From: Psychrobacter nivimaris
GTDB taxonomy: Bacteria; Pseudomonadota; Gammaproteobacteria; Pseudomonadales; Moraxellaceae
Assembly: GCF_009812035.1 (NCBI RefSeq)
Contig: NZ_VZIZ01000015.1
Location: 93,493 to 157,492, forward strand
Direction of reading: 5' to 3'
DNA length: 64,000 bases
A program made the translations under genes and the position numbers. Of this stretch, positions 50,984-60,307 are shown in pieces. Within the stretch, counting starts at the first letter, position 1. Every line of letters starts with the position of its first letter. The notes beneath the pieces were generated by a model that saw only the letters and a program-made list of their open reading frames with translations, did no database searches and was not told the origin of the DNA.

Positions 50984-51964
50984 ATGAGCAAAAAAATTAC
51001 CAGTGACTTTGATATCAGTACATATCCCCGCGACCTAAAAGGCTATGCTGGCAATCCACCAAAAGCGAACTGGCCAGGCGGCGCAAAAATCGCCGTACAA
51101 TTTGTATTAAACATCGAAGAAGGTGCAGAAAATAGCGTCATCCATGGCGATGGTCAATCAGAGCGTTTTTTGTCTGATATTTTAGGCACACCAGAATTTA
51201 ACAACCGTCACCAGTCTATTGAATCTGCATTCGAATACGGTAGCCGTGTCGGCGTATGGCGTGTGCTAGATGTCTTTAAAGATTATGGTATTCCTATCAC
51301 CACGTTTACCTGTGCCGCCGCTGCTGAAAAGACCCCTCATATTATCGAGCGTGTATTAGAAGACGGTCATGAGATTGCCAGTCATGGTCTACGTTGGATC
51401 ACTTATCAGGATATGTACCGTGAGACCGAGCGCGAACACATTCGCTGTGCCACCCAGATATTTAAACGTATGCTAGGCGGCCAACCTCTTGGTTGGTATA
51501 CAGGACGCGATAGTCCAAATACTCGTGAACTGGTCGCTGAACAAGGTGACTATACCTATGACTCTGACTCGTACGGTGATGAGTTACCATATTGGCTCAA
51601 TGTGAAAGTCCAAGACGGCAATCTGATCACGCGTAAACCACATTTGGTCATCCCTTATAGCCTAGAGACCAATGACATGCGTTTTTCTTCTAGCCCGGGG
51701 TTCACCCATGCTGAACCATTTTACCAATATCTAAAAGACAGCTTTGACACCTTATACGAAGAAGGCGCACACACCCCTAAAATGCTGACCATTGGCTTGC
51801 ATTGCCGCATTATTGGACGTGCAGGACGCATCAAAGCGTTAAAGCAGTTTTTGCAATATATCACTAATAAGCATGACGTATGGATATGCCGCCGTGATGA
51901 TATCGCCAAGCACTGGTACGAAAACCATCCTGCTACGTCAGACAATACGGCTAACTGGATGTAA
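50984..51964 (+). CDS. puuE: Allantoinase PuuE (polysaccharide deacetylase fold)
   Basis: PuuE hydrolyses allantoin to allantoate. It belongs to the NodB/polysaccharide-deacetylase superfamily, unlike the amidohydrolase AllB. The 326-residue protein begins with the typical YPRDLKGYAGNPPKANWPGG. GHEIASHGLRW carries the metal histidines. LGWYTGRDSPNTRELV and LTIGLHCRIIGRAGRI follow. ATG 50984 follows TATAGGA. It is separated from puuD by the MITE-like element. Confidence 0.95.
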   Translation: MSKKITSDFDISTYPRDLKGYAGNPPKANWPGGAKIAVQFVLNIEEGAENSVIHGDGQSERFLSDILGTPEFNNRHQSIESAFEYGSRVGVWRVLDVFKDYGIPITTFTCAAAAEKTPHIIERVLEDGHEIASHGLRWITYQDMYRETEREHIRCATQIFKRMLGGQPLGWYTGRDSPNTRELVAEQGDYTYDSDSYGDELPYWLNVKVQDGNLITRKPHLVIPYSLETNDMRFSSSPGFTHAEPFYQYLKDSFDTLYEEGAHTPKMLTIGLHCRIIGRAGRIKALKQFLQYITNKHDVWICRRDDIAKHWYENHPATSDNTANWM

Positions 51965-52084
51965 GCTTAAGCTATCGTCCTAATACTCGTTCTACTTAGC
52001 TAAGCGAGTGCGAATTATCATAGATAAATAAACAAGATAGCCACCACACTATCAACACACACCATTATTAAAAAAGGAATCATT

Positions 52085-53215
52085 GTGAGTCAAAATACTT
52101 CAGAAGTTGGACAAATTATCTCAGCAAACAATCTACCTGATACCCTGCCGGCATTTACCAAAAAATCAAACGTCGCCGACAGTCGTTTGGGCGCAAAATC
52201 CCTATTTGCAACCGATGATTTCTTTGCAGATAAAAGCCGGATCTTAAATCCTGATGCGCCTATCTTTATCGTAGGCAAATTCGATGACAACGGTAAATGG
52301 ATGGACGGCTGGGAAACACGTCGTAAACGCCACTTGGGTTACGACTATTTAGTGATTCAACTGGCACGCCCAACCAAAATTGCTGGTCTCGATATTGATA
52401 CTAGTCACTTTACGGGTAACTTCCCCTCTTCCGCCAGTGTCGATGCCTTATACGCGCCAGAGCTGCTGCAGCAAGATGAAGCTGAACTTACCAGTCTAAG
52501 TAAAGAAGACTGGGATGGTAAAAACTGGCAGACGCTAGTGGATATGACTCCGTTACAAGGTCACAATCATGAGCTTATCGAGATTGATAACGAGCAAACG
52601 GTGACCCATATTCGTTTAAACATCTATCCAGATGGCGGTGTTGCCCGACTACGTATCTATGGTGATATTCAACTTGATGCCAGCCTAAATACACAAGGCG
52701 AGATGCTTGACTTGGCAGGCGCATTAAATGGTGGTCGTGCGATTGCTAGTAACGATGCGCATTTTGGTGCTGCTAGTAACTTACTACTACCAACTAAAGC
52801 GCCTAACATGGGTGATGGTTGGGAGACTCGTCGTCGCCGTGAGCCAGGCAATGACTGGTGCATTATCGCGCTAGGTCAAGCAGGTATCGTTGATTCAATC
52901 GAGATAGATACTGCCCACTTTAAAGGCAATTATCCTGATAAAGTCTCGATTCAAGCCGTCTACTCACCAAATACACCAGAGCAAACCTTAGTGACTCAAA
53001 GCATGTTTTGGGATACCTTGCTTGAGCCGCAAAAAACCAGTGCTGACGACGTTCATCACTTTGGCAAAGACAAGCTTCAACTTGATACACCCATTACTCA
53101 TATTCGGGTCAACATCTTCCCAGATGGTGGCATTAGCCGTGTTCGCGTGTATGGCAAAATTGCTGAGGCTAATATTGATACTGGTACTGATGTTGATAGT
53201 AAAGAGGCAAAATAA
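52085..53215 (+). CDS. alc: Allantoicase
   Basis: Allantoicase splits allantoate to ureidoglycolate and urea. The 376-residue protein is an internal duplication of a jelly-roll domain. The signature DGWETRRKR appears in the first half (near residue 77) and again as [15 protein letters not shown] in the second (near 250), and each half ends with a [18 protein letters not shown] motif. The start is GTG 52085 with AAAGGA 6 nt upstream. Its stop TAA shares one base with the allA ATG. Confidence 0.95.
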   Translation: MSQNTSEVGQIISANNLPDTLPAFTKKSNVADSRLGAKSLFATDDFFADKSRILNPDAPIFIVGKFDDNGKWMDGWETRRKRHLGYDYLVIQLARPTKIAGLDIDTSHFTGNFPSSASVDALYAPELLQQDEAELTSLSKEDWDGKNWQTLVDMTPLQGHNHELIEIDNEQTVTHIRLNIYPDGGVARLRIYGDIQLDASLNTQGEMLDLAGALNGGRAIASNDAHFGAASNLLLPTKAPNMGDGWETRRRREPGNDWCIIALGQAGIVDSIEIDTAHFKGNYPDKVSIQAVYSPNTPEQTLVTQSMFWDTLLEPQKTSADDVHHFGKDKLQLDTPITHIRVNIFPDGGISRVRVYGKIAEANIDTGTDVDSKEAK

Positions 53216-53745
53216 TGAGTGTCACTCTGACAGCCAAGCCTTTGACCAAGGCAAAATTTGCCCCCTATGGCTCGGTCATCGAGCGCTATAATATTGATGA
53301 ACAAACCGCTGACAATACTTATGAGATCAATAATGGCTATGCGGTTCGTCACCATGCACTTGCCGAAAGTAAACTAAACGGTGGCTCAGTTGGTATGAGT
53401 ATCTTTCGAGCCAAAAAGCGTGAAAATCCGATTGCCCTTTCGGTCATGGAATACCATCCGCTTGGGACACAAGCATTTGTATCTATGGAAGGGCAAGACT
53501 ATATAGTCGTCGTCGCCAAAGCTGGCGTGCCGCCGCAGTCTGCTGACGATCTGGCCGTGTTTTATGCGAAATCTCACCAAGGTGTACAGTACGATGCTAA
53601 TGTCTGGCATCATCCTCTACTCGCGCTTGGGCGTGACAGTGATTTCTTAGTTATTGATCGTATCAATGGCGAGGGTAATAACTGTTATGAGATTGATATC
53701 ACGGATTGGCATGTGTTTATTGAGTTAGAAAACGAATGCAGTTAA
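53215..53745 (+). CDS. allA: Ureidoglycolate lyase
   Basis: AllA releases urea and glyoxylate from ureidoglycolate, the last step of the route here. The 176-residue cupin-like protein has the family start [14 protein letters not shown] and the conserved [10 protein letters not shown] region ([15 protein letters not shown]). It also has [15 protein letters not shown] near the C-terminus. Translation is coupled to alc through TAATG. The urea produced has no urease in this window. A terminator follows. Confidence 0.94.
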   Translation: MSVTLTAKPLTKAKFAPYGSVIERYNIDEQTADNTYEINNGYAVRHHALAESKLNGGSVGMSIFRAKKRENPIALSVMEYHPLGTQAFVSMEGQDYIVVVAKAGVPPQSADDLAVFYAKSHQGVQYDANVWHHPLLALGRDSDFLVIDRINGEGNNCYEIDITDWHVFIELENECS

Positions 53746-53786
53746 TTGAATATAAAATAGTCGCATCCGACATGTACAAACTTAAC

Positions 53787-53816
53787 GCCAGCTAATGTCT
53801 ATTAGCTGGCTTTTTT
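53787..53816 (+). terminator. Terminator of the uraD-allA operon
   Basis: GCCAGCTAAT (53787-53796) and ATTAGCTGGC (53801-53810) form a perfect stem with a 4-nt loop and six T. Confidence 0.94.
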
Positions 53817-54243
53817 ATGTTCGTTGAGTTGTTAAATCATATACCTATCAACTGATTAAAGCCCGTCAGACGACCCAACTTAAGGCACATGGATATCCAT
53901 TTTAGTGCTTTTATGGCGGATCTGATCTTTCGAAAAACATTGTTTGCCACATATATATAAATGTACGGAAATTGGCTCTCTCATTTGAGAACAGTTAAAG
54001 ACTATTTTGCTTATTTCTACCCTAATTAGTGGTTAATAAGACTAAAAGTTAGACGACTCTGTAGATGACAGCTCTCTAGGTCATTTGTGGCACGGTTATT
54101 GAATGCTCTTTAGTAGTAAGCATTTAAGCGCTATCAATCAACTGTTGTCTAAGAGCATTGAATTAATAGTTTGTTTACTAGCAAATAGTAACGATGCAGT
54201 TTTGGGGCAATCAACAATCAATTGTACATAAAGGGGTCATATT
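53817..54243. promoter_or_regulatory. 5' region of the Tsx-like channel gene with an inverted repeat
   Basis: This 427-bp stretch has no gene. AATGCTCTT (54102-54110) and AAGAGCATT (54151-54159) are perfect complements 40 bp apart, about 85 bp before the start codon. They could be an operator pair or a leader stem. No RutR-like box is seen. Confidence 0.4.
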
Positions 54244-55038
54244 TTGCGTTTTGATTTATTAACGAGCTTATCCTGTCATACCAAATCATCTAGCCAGAAG
54301 CTAGCTTTACTCAAACCATTGTCGATGGCAGCTGTTGCTATCGCAACTTTAGGAAGTATGTCTAGCATCCATGCTAAGACCTTTTTTACTGATACGAGTG
54401 TCTCCGTACTTTACGGTAATGATTATGAACTCGTAGAAGATGGAGAGCTGACGACCGTTACATTAGAGCATGCTTCTGCGCACGACTGGGGCGGCGTGTT
54501 CTTCTTTGTCGATCGAAACCAAGGTGCCGATGACATTGAAAACAATAGATTTAGAGAAACTTATGGCGAGCTGTCTCCTACATTCAAAATAGCAACTTTT
54601 AATGACAGTTTTATCAAGCAGGTTAATTTAGCCGCTACTTATGAATTTGGTTCGAACAGTACGGGCTTTGACCAAGATAATTATTTGGTTGGTATTGGTG
54701 CAGATCTCAATGTGCCTATTCCAGGTACAACGTTTGCGTCGGCTACTCTATATCATGCTTTTAACGACAATACTGACGATGATCAGCAAATTACCTTAAC
54801 CTATGGTTGGGAACGCAATAATTTTGTCGTAGACGGCTTTATTGATTATTCATTTAATAATGATGATATTGAAGATAATATTCATATTAATCCGCAAATT
54901 AAATACAACTTACAAGAAGTGCTCGGTATTGATAACCGTTTAGAAGTCGGTATGGAGTATAGTTATTGGAAAAATAAATACGGTGTTGATGGCGTGAATC
55001 AAAACTCCCCTAGTGCATTGGTAAAATTCCATTTTTAA
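54244..55038 (+). CDS. Tsx/OmpK-like outer-membrane nucleoside channel
   Basis: The 264-residue precursor resembles the Tsx/OmpK family of 12-strand channels that pass nucleosides. The signal-like region SMAAVAIATLGSMSSIHAK ends near residue 44. It is followed by FFTDTSVSVLYGNDYE, alternating beta-strand segments, HINPQIKYNLQEVLG, and a C-terminal aromatic FHF typical of outer-membrane barrels. I use TTG 54244 because AAGGGG lies 8 nt upstream; a later ATG would leave little signal peptide. Placed between the two arms of the purine island, it likely admits purine-related compounds. Confidence 0.8.
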   Translation: MRFDLLTSLSCHTKSSSQKLALLKPLSMAAVAIATLGSMSSIHAKTFFTDTSVSVLYGNDYELVEDGELTTVTLEHASAHDWGGVFFFVDRNQGADDIENNRFRETYGELSPTFKIATFNDSFIKQVNLAATYEFGSNSTGFDQDNYLVGIGADLNVPIPGTTFASATLYHAFNDNTDDDQQITLTYGWERNNFVVDGFIDYSFNNDDIEDNIHINPQIKYNLQEVLGIDNRLEVGMEYSYWKNKYGVDGVNQNSPSALVKFHF

Positions 55039-55067
55039 TGTCTAATAGAAACTTTCTTGGCAGTAAC

Positions 55068-55110
55068 AAACCCTTGTTCCTACAATATATGAACAAGGGT
55101 TTATTTTTTA
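55068..55110 (+). terminator. Terminator of the Tsx-like channel gene
   Basis: AAACCCTTGTTC (55068-55079) and GAACAAGGGTTT (55091-55102) form a perfect 12-bp stem followed by a T-rich tail. It separates convergent transcripts. Confidence 0.93.
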
Positions 55111-55163
55111 TACCTGAAAGAAGTCTCACTTGTTCCTGATTTAGGTACAGCGTTTATTTACAC

Positions 55164-56570
55164 CTATAAAGTTGATTTACGATAGCGACTCACGCCGGCG
55201 ATTACCGTCTGATCAATTACTCTATCATCGCCTAGCATCATTAGCACAAACAACTGTTCTTCCAGTGTCTTGGTCTGCGCCATACGTCGCTCAAGCAATT
55301 CCGTTGCACCCATATCGATGACCACAAAATCCGCTTCTTTATTTGGCATAAAGTTACCGATTTTATTGTCCAATAATAGCGACTGGGCATTACCCAAAGT
55401 AATTTGGTATAGCCCTTGATGAGCGGATAACTGATTGCTTTGTAGTTGTTGGATTTTGTACGCTTCTGACAGAGTCGTCAGCATCGATAGACTTGTCCCT
55501 GCTCCAACGTCAGTGGCGATACTGACACCGGTATAACTTAACGTCTTGGGTAAATCGAATAGTCCACTACCCAAAAACAGGTTGGACGTCGGACAGTGTG
55601 ATATCTGCGTACCAGTATCGCGTAGGCGTTCATACTCAGATATTTCAAGGTGAATACCATGTGCCAAGGTGGTGCGTCGACCCAGTAACCCCATATCATC
55701 ATAGACATCGAGATAGCCTTTATGATTGGGATACAGTTGTTTCACAAAGGCTATCTCATCATGATTTTCTGCCAAATGCGTCTGCAGATAAACACTCTCA
55801 TAACTGGAATACAGCTCACCTGCCATTTGTAGTTGCTTGGGTGTCGAAGTAATAGCAAAGCGCGGGGTAATCGCCACATGTTGGCGGCCGCGCTCATGCC
55901 AATTATCAATGATGTTTTGGGTATCTCGAATGCCCTGCTCAGCAGGTACACACAAATTATCAGGCGCATTTTGATCCATCAAGACATTACCCGTGATCAT
56001 ACGAGTATTGAGCTTGTGACTTTCCGTAAAAAATGCGTTCACTGATTCAGGATGACTGGTAGAAAACACCATGGCGCTCGTCGTACCATTTGCCAGCAGC
56101 TGGTTTAAGAAGAACTGTGCCGTATCATGCGCTACTTTCGGATCGCCAAAATTGGCCTCGGTGACGAAAGTATAATTGTTAAGCCAGTCAAGTAATTGCT
56201 CACCGTAAGCAGCAATCATATCTATTTGCGGATAATGCACATGAGTATCGATAAAGCCTGGCATGATAAGTTTGTCACGATAATCATGTACTTTGACTAC
56301 TAACTGTCCTGCTTGCTCAGTGGTATTAACATATTTCGTTAATATTGTCTCGTTATGCCCATACTCTACAATGCACCCTGTCATATCATCTACGACAAGC
56401 GCACCATCAGCGATATATTCAGGATAAACCTGTACACCTTCAATCACTGGTAGCAACGCAATGTCTTGCTCAGCAATTAATGTCTGTGAATGATCAGAGG
56501 TTGCACGCTCAGTACGATCGCTTTCGGTCAAGTAGTGCAGCAGTCGAGCTTTATAGATATGTATGGTCAT
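55164..56570 (-). CDS. guaD: Guanine deaminase
   Basis: GuaD converts guanine to xanthine, the substrate of the adjacent xanthine dehydrogenase. The 468-residue amidohydrolase has the metal motif GFIDTHVHYPQIDMI. It also has the guanine-deaminase segments LLDWLNNYTFVTE, QTHLAENHDE and LAHGIHL. SHCPTSNLFLGSGLF and the metal Asp in ATDVGAGTS follow. It is the last gene of the xdhA-xdhB-xdhC-guaD run on the minus strand, 104 bp after xdhC. Confidence 0.95.
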   Translation of the reverse strand: MTIHIYKARLLHYLTESDRTERATSDHSQTLIAEQDIALLPVIEGVQVYPEYIADGALVVDDMTGCIVEYGHNETILTKYVNTTEQAGQLVVKVHDYRDKLIMPGFIDTHVHYPQIDMIAAYGEQLLDWLNNYTFVTEANFGDPKVAHDTAQFFLNQLLANGTTSAMVFSTSHPESVNAFFTESHKLNTRMITGNVLMDQNAPDNLCVPAEQGIRDTQNIIDNWHERGRQHVAITPRFAITSTPKQLQMAGELYSSYESVYLQTHLAENHDEIAFVKQLYPNHKGYLDVYDDMGLLGRRTTLAHGIHLEISEYERLRDTGTQISHCPTSNLFLGSGLFDLPKTLSYTGVSIATDVGAGTSLSMLTTLSEAYKIQQLQSNQLSAHQGLYQITLGNAQSLLLDNKIGNFMPNKEADFVVIDMGATELLERRMAQTKTLEEQLFVLMMLGDDRVIDQTVIAGVSRYRKSTL

Positions 56571-56674
56571 TCGTAAATCTCACAATGGCTTGGTAGTCCT
56601 GAGCGTTTTGATAAATAGTACTGGGCGTTTTAATGATTTAATAAAAAGTGTCAAAGTTATATGGAGTGAGCCGT

Positions 56675-57646
56675 TCAAAGAGTAGCCTGATGATACTGTT
56701 GTAGGAGCTGTGCCACGATAGAAACTGCCACTGCCATCGGCTCTTTTCCGCCAATTTGCAATCCAATTGGCATGACCAACTGATTGACCAGTTGCTCACT
56801 GTAGCCACGCTGAATCAAACGATCTCTAAAACGCTTGGCTTTGGTTGCCGAGGCAATGCAGCCTATGTAAGGTGCTGAAATATCTGAGCGTTTATCATGA
56901 GGTGAGCTAGTGTCAGAAATAGTATCTAATGCCGCCCGTACTAACTCAAAATCAACACTATGGTCATGAGTCATAACCAGAATAAAACGCTGACCACCCT
57001 GCTCGATAAATGGGCGCACAAAATCTACAGGCTCATCATCGATATGCGGACGGATATGCGCTGGTAAGTTATAAAGTGTGGATTGATTAGTAGTAGATTC
57101 ATCAACTAAGTAACGCTTAAACATCTCTGGGCGACTGTCCACCCAATCTACCTGACAAGGTAGCTCAGCGAGGATGGTCATTAGCGCTGATGCTACATGC
57201 CCTGCACCAAACACTAGTACTGACATCGGCGGCGTTACATTGAAGCATTCGAACATAACGGTGACGCTACCGCCGCAACACTGTGCCAATTTCGCACCTA
57301 GCGGGTAGTGCTTAGTATAGACAGCATCACGGCGTACCCCTTTAGAAGGTACTGATGCGCTTTCACCGTCAGTTTCAGCGACTTTTGGTTTTACTTCTTT
57401 TGATACCGTTGCTGCTATTTCACCATTTAATAGCTGCCGTGCAGTATTGATAACGTCATGTTCTAGACCGCCGCCGCCTAGCGTATCTACGATACTGTCC
57501 TGCGCGACGATCATCTTTGCCTGTAGCGCTCGAGGAGCAGATCCATTTACAGCCACGACTGTCGCTAACACATGAGCGATGCCGCGCTGCTGATATCGCG
57601 CTAGACCTTCATACCAAACGACTGGCGGTGCTAACGACTCATTCAC
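56675..57646 (-). CDS. xdhC: Xanthine dehydrogenase accessory protein XdhC
   Basis: XdhC binds molybdopterin, helps its sulfuration, and inserts it into XdhB. The 323-residue protein has the N-terminal XdhC/CoxI region (TVVAVNGSAPRALQAKMIV then GGGGLEHDVI) with the QCCGGSVTVMFE motif. The C-terminal Rossmann domain has VFGAGHVASALM. A variable insert lies near residues 85-115. The GTG start at 57646 lies inside the last codons of xdhB (8-nt overlap), implying coupled translation. Confidence 0.93.
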   Translation of the reverse strand: MNESLAPPVVWYEGLARYQQRGIAHVLATVVAVNGSAPRALQAKMIVAQDSIVDTLGGGGLEHDVINTARQLLNGEIAATVSKEVKPKVAETDGESASVPSKGVRRDAVYTKHYPLGAKLAQCCGGSVTVMFECFNVTPPMSVLVFGAGHVASALMTILAELPCQVDWVDSRPEMFKRYLVDESTTNQSTLYNLPAHIRPHIDDEPVDFVRPFIEQGGQRFILVMTHDHSVDFELVRAALDTISDTSSPHDKRSDISAPYIGCIASATKAKRFRDRLIQRGYSEQLVNQLVMPIGLQIGGKEPMAVAVSIVAQLLQQYHQATL

Positions 57647-60212
57647 TGTGCGCAGGACCTCTTGCCCCTGCTACATTTGGATGCTCTATCGCGTTAGGCT
57701 GATCATCGGTTTGCTTGCCTTCGACTTCTTTTGGATCGATGTCTTTGGCATGACGTACGTCTTGCGGCATTGCTTTTTCGTTGTAAAGGTCGCTATTTTC
57801 TTCTGCGCCTTTTACTAAACTATCAATCGTGTCTGTATCGGTTTCAGTTGTTAAATCCCACGACGTGCCTTGCATGCGCATCACCGCTTTTAGTACAGCT
57901 TCTGGCGTCGCAGGCATGGTCAGCTCTGGATTCTTTTTATAATCACTAAGACTAGCCACTGCATTATTAAGGGCACACCAAACACTGGCTGCCAGCATAA
58001 ACGGCGGCTCGCCAACGGCTTTAGAGTTATAAATCGTTTGTTCTTCGTTTTTGCGATCGTACAGTTTGACATTCCACTGCTTAGGCAAGTCATGCGCGGT
58101 TGGGATTTTATAATTAGCAGGACTATCAGATGCGAGCTTACCTTTATCATTCCAGATCAGCTCTTCTGCCGTGAGCCAACCCATACCTTGCACAAAACCC
58201 CCTTCAATCTGACCGATATCAATGGCAGGGTTGATCGATTTTCCTGCATCATGCAACACATCACAGCGCAGTACTTTGTATTCACCTGTCAAGGTATCAA
58301 TCTCAACCTCAGCACAGGCAGCACCCAAGGCAAAGTAGAAGAATGGACGACCCCATGCTTTAGAGCGATCATAAAATATCTTAGGCGTTTTATAGTAGCC
58401 AGTAGACGACAGACTAATACGGTTTTGGTACGACAGTTGAATCATCTCAGCAAAAGTCAGTGTTTCTTTATCGCTGATATAGACATGATTCTTTTCAAAA
58501 CGTATGTCTTCTTGCGCTACTTCGAAATACTCAGCCGCAAATTCAATGATGCGCGCTTTAATGCTTAAGCAAGCATTTTGAGCTGCCTTACCATTAATAT
58601 CTGTCCCTGATGACGCGGCGGTTGGTGAAGTGTTAGGCACTTTATCCGTACGTGTCGCTGATACTTTAACTGTATCCAGATCAACGTCAAATTCATTGGC
58701 GACAATCTGGGCAATTTTTATATATAAACCCTGCCCCATCTCCGTACCACCATGATTGAGATGGATACTGCCATCAGTATAAATATGTACCAATGCGCCT
58801 GCCTGATTGAGCGTCTGTACTGTAAATGAAATACCGAATTTTACTGGCGTCAACGCAAGTCCTAAGCGTTTGTCACTGCCTTCGGCGGCAGCTTTTTGAT
58901 TGGCTTCTAGGATTTGCTGGCGACGGTTGTCATAATCACAATCGTCTGCCAGTTTAGTCATGATGGTCGCTAGATCAAAATGCTCAATCGTCTGACCGTA
59001 ATGCGTACTTTGACCATCTTGATATAAGTTTGCTAAGCGCACTTGTAGCGGATCTTGTCCCAAGGTATAGGCAATATGATCCATCATATATTCAGCGGTC
59101 ATCAGACCTTGCGGACCACCAAACCCTCGATAGGCAGTATTGGATACGGTATGCGTTTTGCAGCGATGACCTGCTACATGAGCAGCTGGATAATAATAGG
59201 CATTATCACAATGAAACATCGCTCTATCGACAATAGCATCAGACAAATCTGGCGCGTAACCACACAAGCCAGCCAGTTGCATATCAACGCCTAATATACG
59301 CCCAGACTCGTCTAAACCAACTTCGTAACGATTAGCAAACTCATGACGCTTACCCGTCACCACCATGTCATCTTGACGATCTAGACGCATACTGACAGGA
59401 ACGTTATGACGTTTGGCGATAATACCGCACAGACATGCCCATGCAGCGGCTTGCGTTTCTTTACCACCAAACCCGCCACCCATACGGCGCACGACTGTGT
59501 TTACCGCATGAAATGGCAGATCTGTCACTTCGGCGACCAGCTGCTGTACTTCGCTTGGATGCTGTGACGACGTATACACTTCTAGCCCGCCATCGTCACA
59601 AGGCACGACATAAGACACTTGGCCTTCGAGATAAAAGTGTTCTTGCCCGCGCATATGAATATGACCTTCAATGCGAATCGGTGAATTCTCAAGTGCAGTC
59701 GCCGCGTCACCACGCTTCATAAAATGACTCGGACGCACAAATAACTCTTGCTCTAACGCTTTATCAATACTAAGTACCGCTGGCAATGGCTCATACTCCA
59801 CCACTGCCTTTGTCGCAGCTTTTTTGGCAGCGCGATGACTACTCGCTACTACTACGAATAACGTCTGACCCACATACTCTGTGATGTCATCCACCATCAG
59901 TGGCTCACCGTCGAACACCGCACCGATATCCGTCTGCGCAGGCAAATCTTTAAAACTTAAGACATCTACCACCCCATCCGCATCTCTAACAGCGCTTAAA
60001 TCCATACTCAGTACACGTGCATGAGCATGGCTGCTTTTACCTACTGCCAGATGTAGCGTGCCTTGCGGTTTTGCAATATCATCCACATAAGTCGCCGTCC
60101 CCATGACATGGCTAATCGCACTATCATGCTTAGCCGAGGTACCAATTTTGTTTTTTGGCGGACGCACGCGGCGGATACTATAACTGTCAAATAAAGACGA
60201 ATGATGGCTCAT
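57639..60212 (-). CDS. xdhB: Xanthine dehydrogenase molybdopterin-binding subunit
   Basis: This subunit carries the molybdenum cofactor where xanthine and hypoxanthine are hydroxylated to urate. The 857-residue protein has the a/b hammerhead domain near the N-terminus (SHVMGTATYVDDIAKPQG). It also has the cofactor motifs RRMGGGFGGKETQ, YRGFGGPQG and NHGGTEMGQGL. The catalytic Glu is in KAVGEPPFMLA. A hydrophilic tail of about 60 residues follows the usual end. It lies 95 bp after xdhA and overlaps xdhC. Confidence 0.96.
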   Translation of the reverse strand: MSHHSSLFDSYSIRRVRPPKNKIGTSAKHDSAISHVMGTATYVDDIAKPQGTLHLAVGKSSHAHARVLSMDLSAVRDADGVVDVLSFKDLPAQTDIGAVFDGEPLMVDDITEYVGQTLFVVVASSHRAAKKAATKAVVEYEPLPAVLSIDKALEQELFVRPSHFMKRGDAATALENSPIRIEGHIHMRGQEHFYLEGQVSYVVPCDDGGLEVYTSSQHPSEVQQLVAEVTDLPFHAVNTVVRRMGGGFGGKETQAAAWACLCGIIAKRHNVPVSMRLDRQDDMVVTGKRHEFANRYEVGLDESGRILGVDMQLAGLCGYAPDLSDAIVDRAMFHCDNAYYYPAAHVAGHRCKTHTVSNTAYRGFGGPQGLMTAEYMMDHIAYTLGQDPLQVRLANLYQDGQSTHYGQTIEHFDLATIMTKLADDCDYDNRRQQILEANQKAAAEGSDKRLGLALTPVKFGISFTVQTLNQAGALVHIYTDGSIHLNHGGTEMGQGLYIKIAQIVANEFDVDLDTVKVSATRTDKVPNTSPTAASSGTDINGKAAQNACLSIKARIIEFAAEYFEVAQEDIRFEKNHVYISDKETLTFAEMIQLSYQNRISLSSTGYYKTPKIFYDRSKAWGRPFFYFALGAACAEVEIDTLTGEYKVLRCDVLHDAGKSINPAIDIGQIEGGFVQGMGWLTAEELIWNDKGKLASDSPANYKIPTAHDLPKQWNVKLYDRKNEEQTIYNSKAVGEPPFMLAASVWCALNNAVASLSDYKKNPELTMPATPEAVLKAVMRMQGTSWDLTTETDTDTIDSLVKGAEENSDLYNEKAMPQDVRHAKDIDPKEVEGKQTDDQPNAIEHPNVAGARGPAHSE

Positions 60213-60307
60213 GGCGGATCTCTTTTATTAGGACGCTTTTATTAATGCTCTTTTATTCTTGGCAAATATAACGATAAGGCGGTATTAGCAATTTACAACT
60301 CTGCTAA

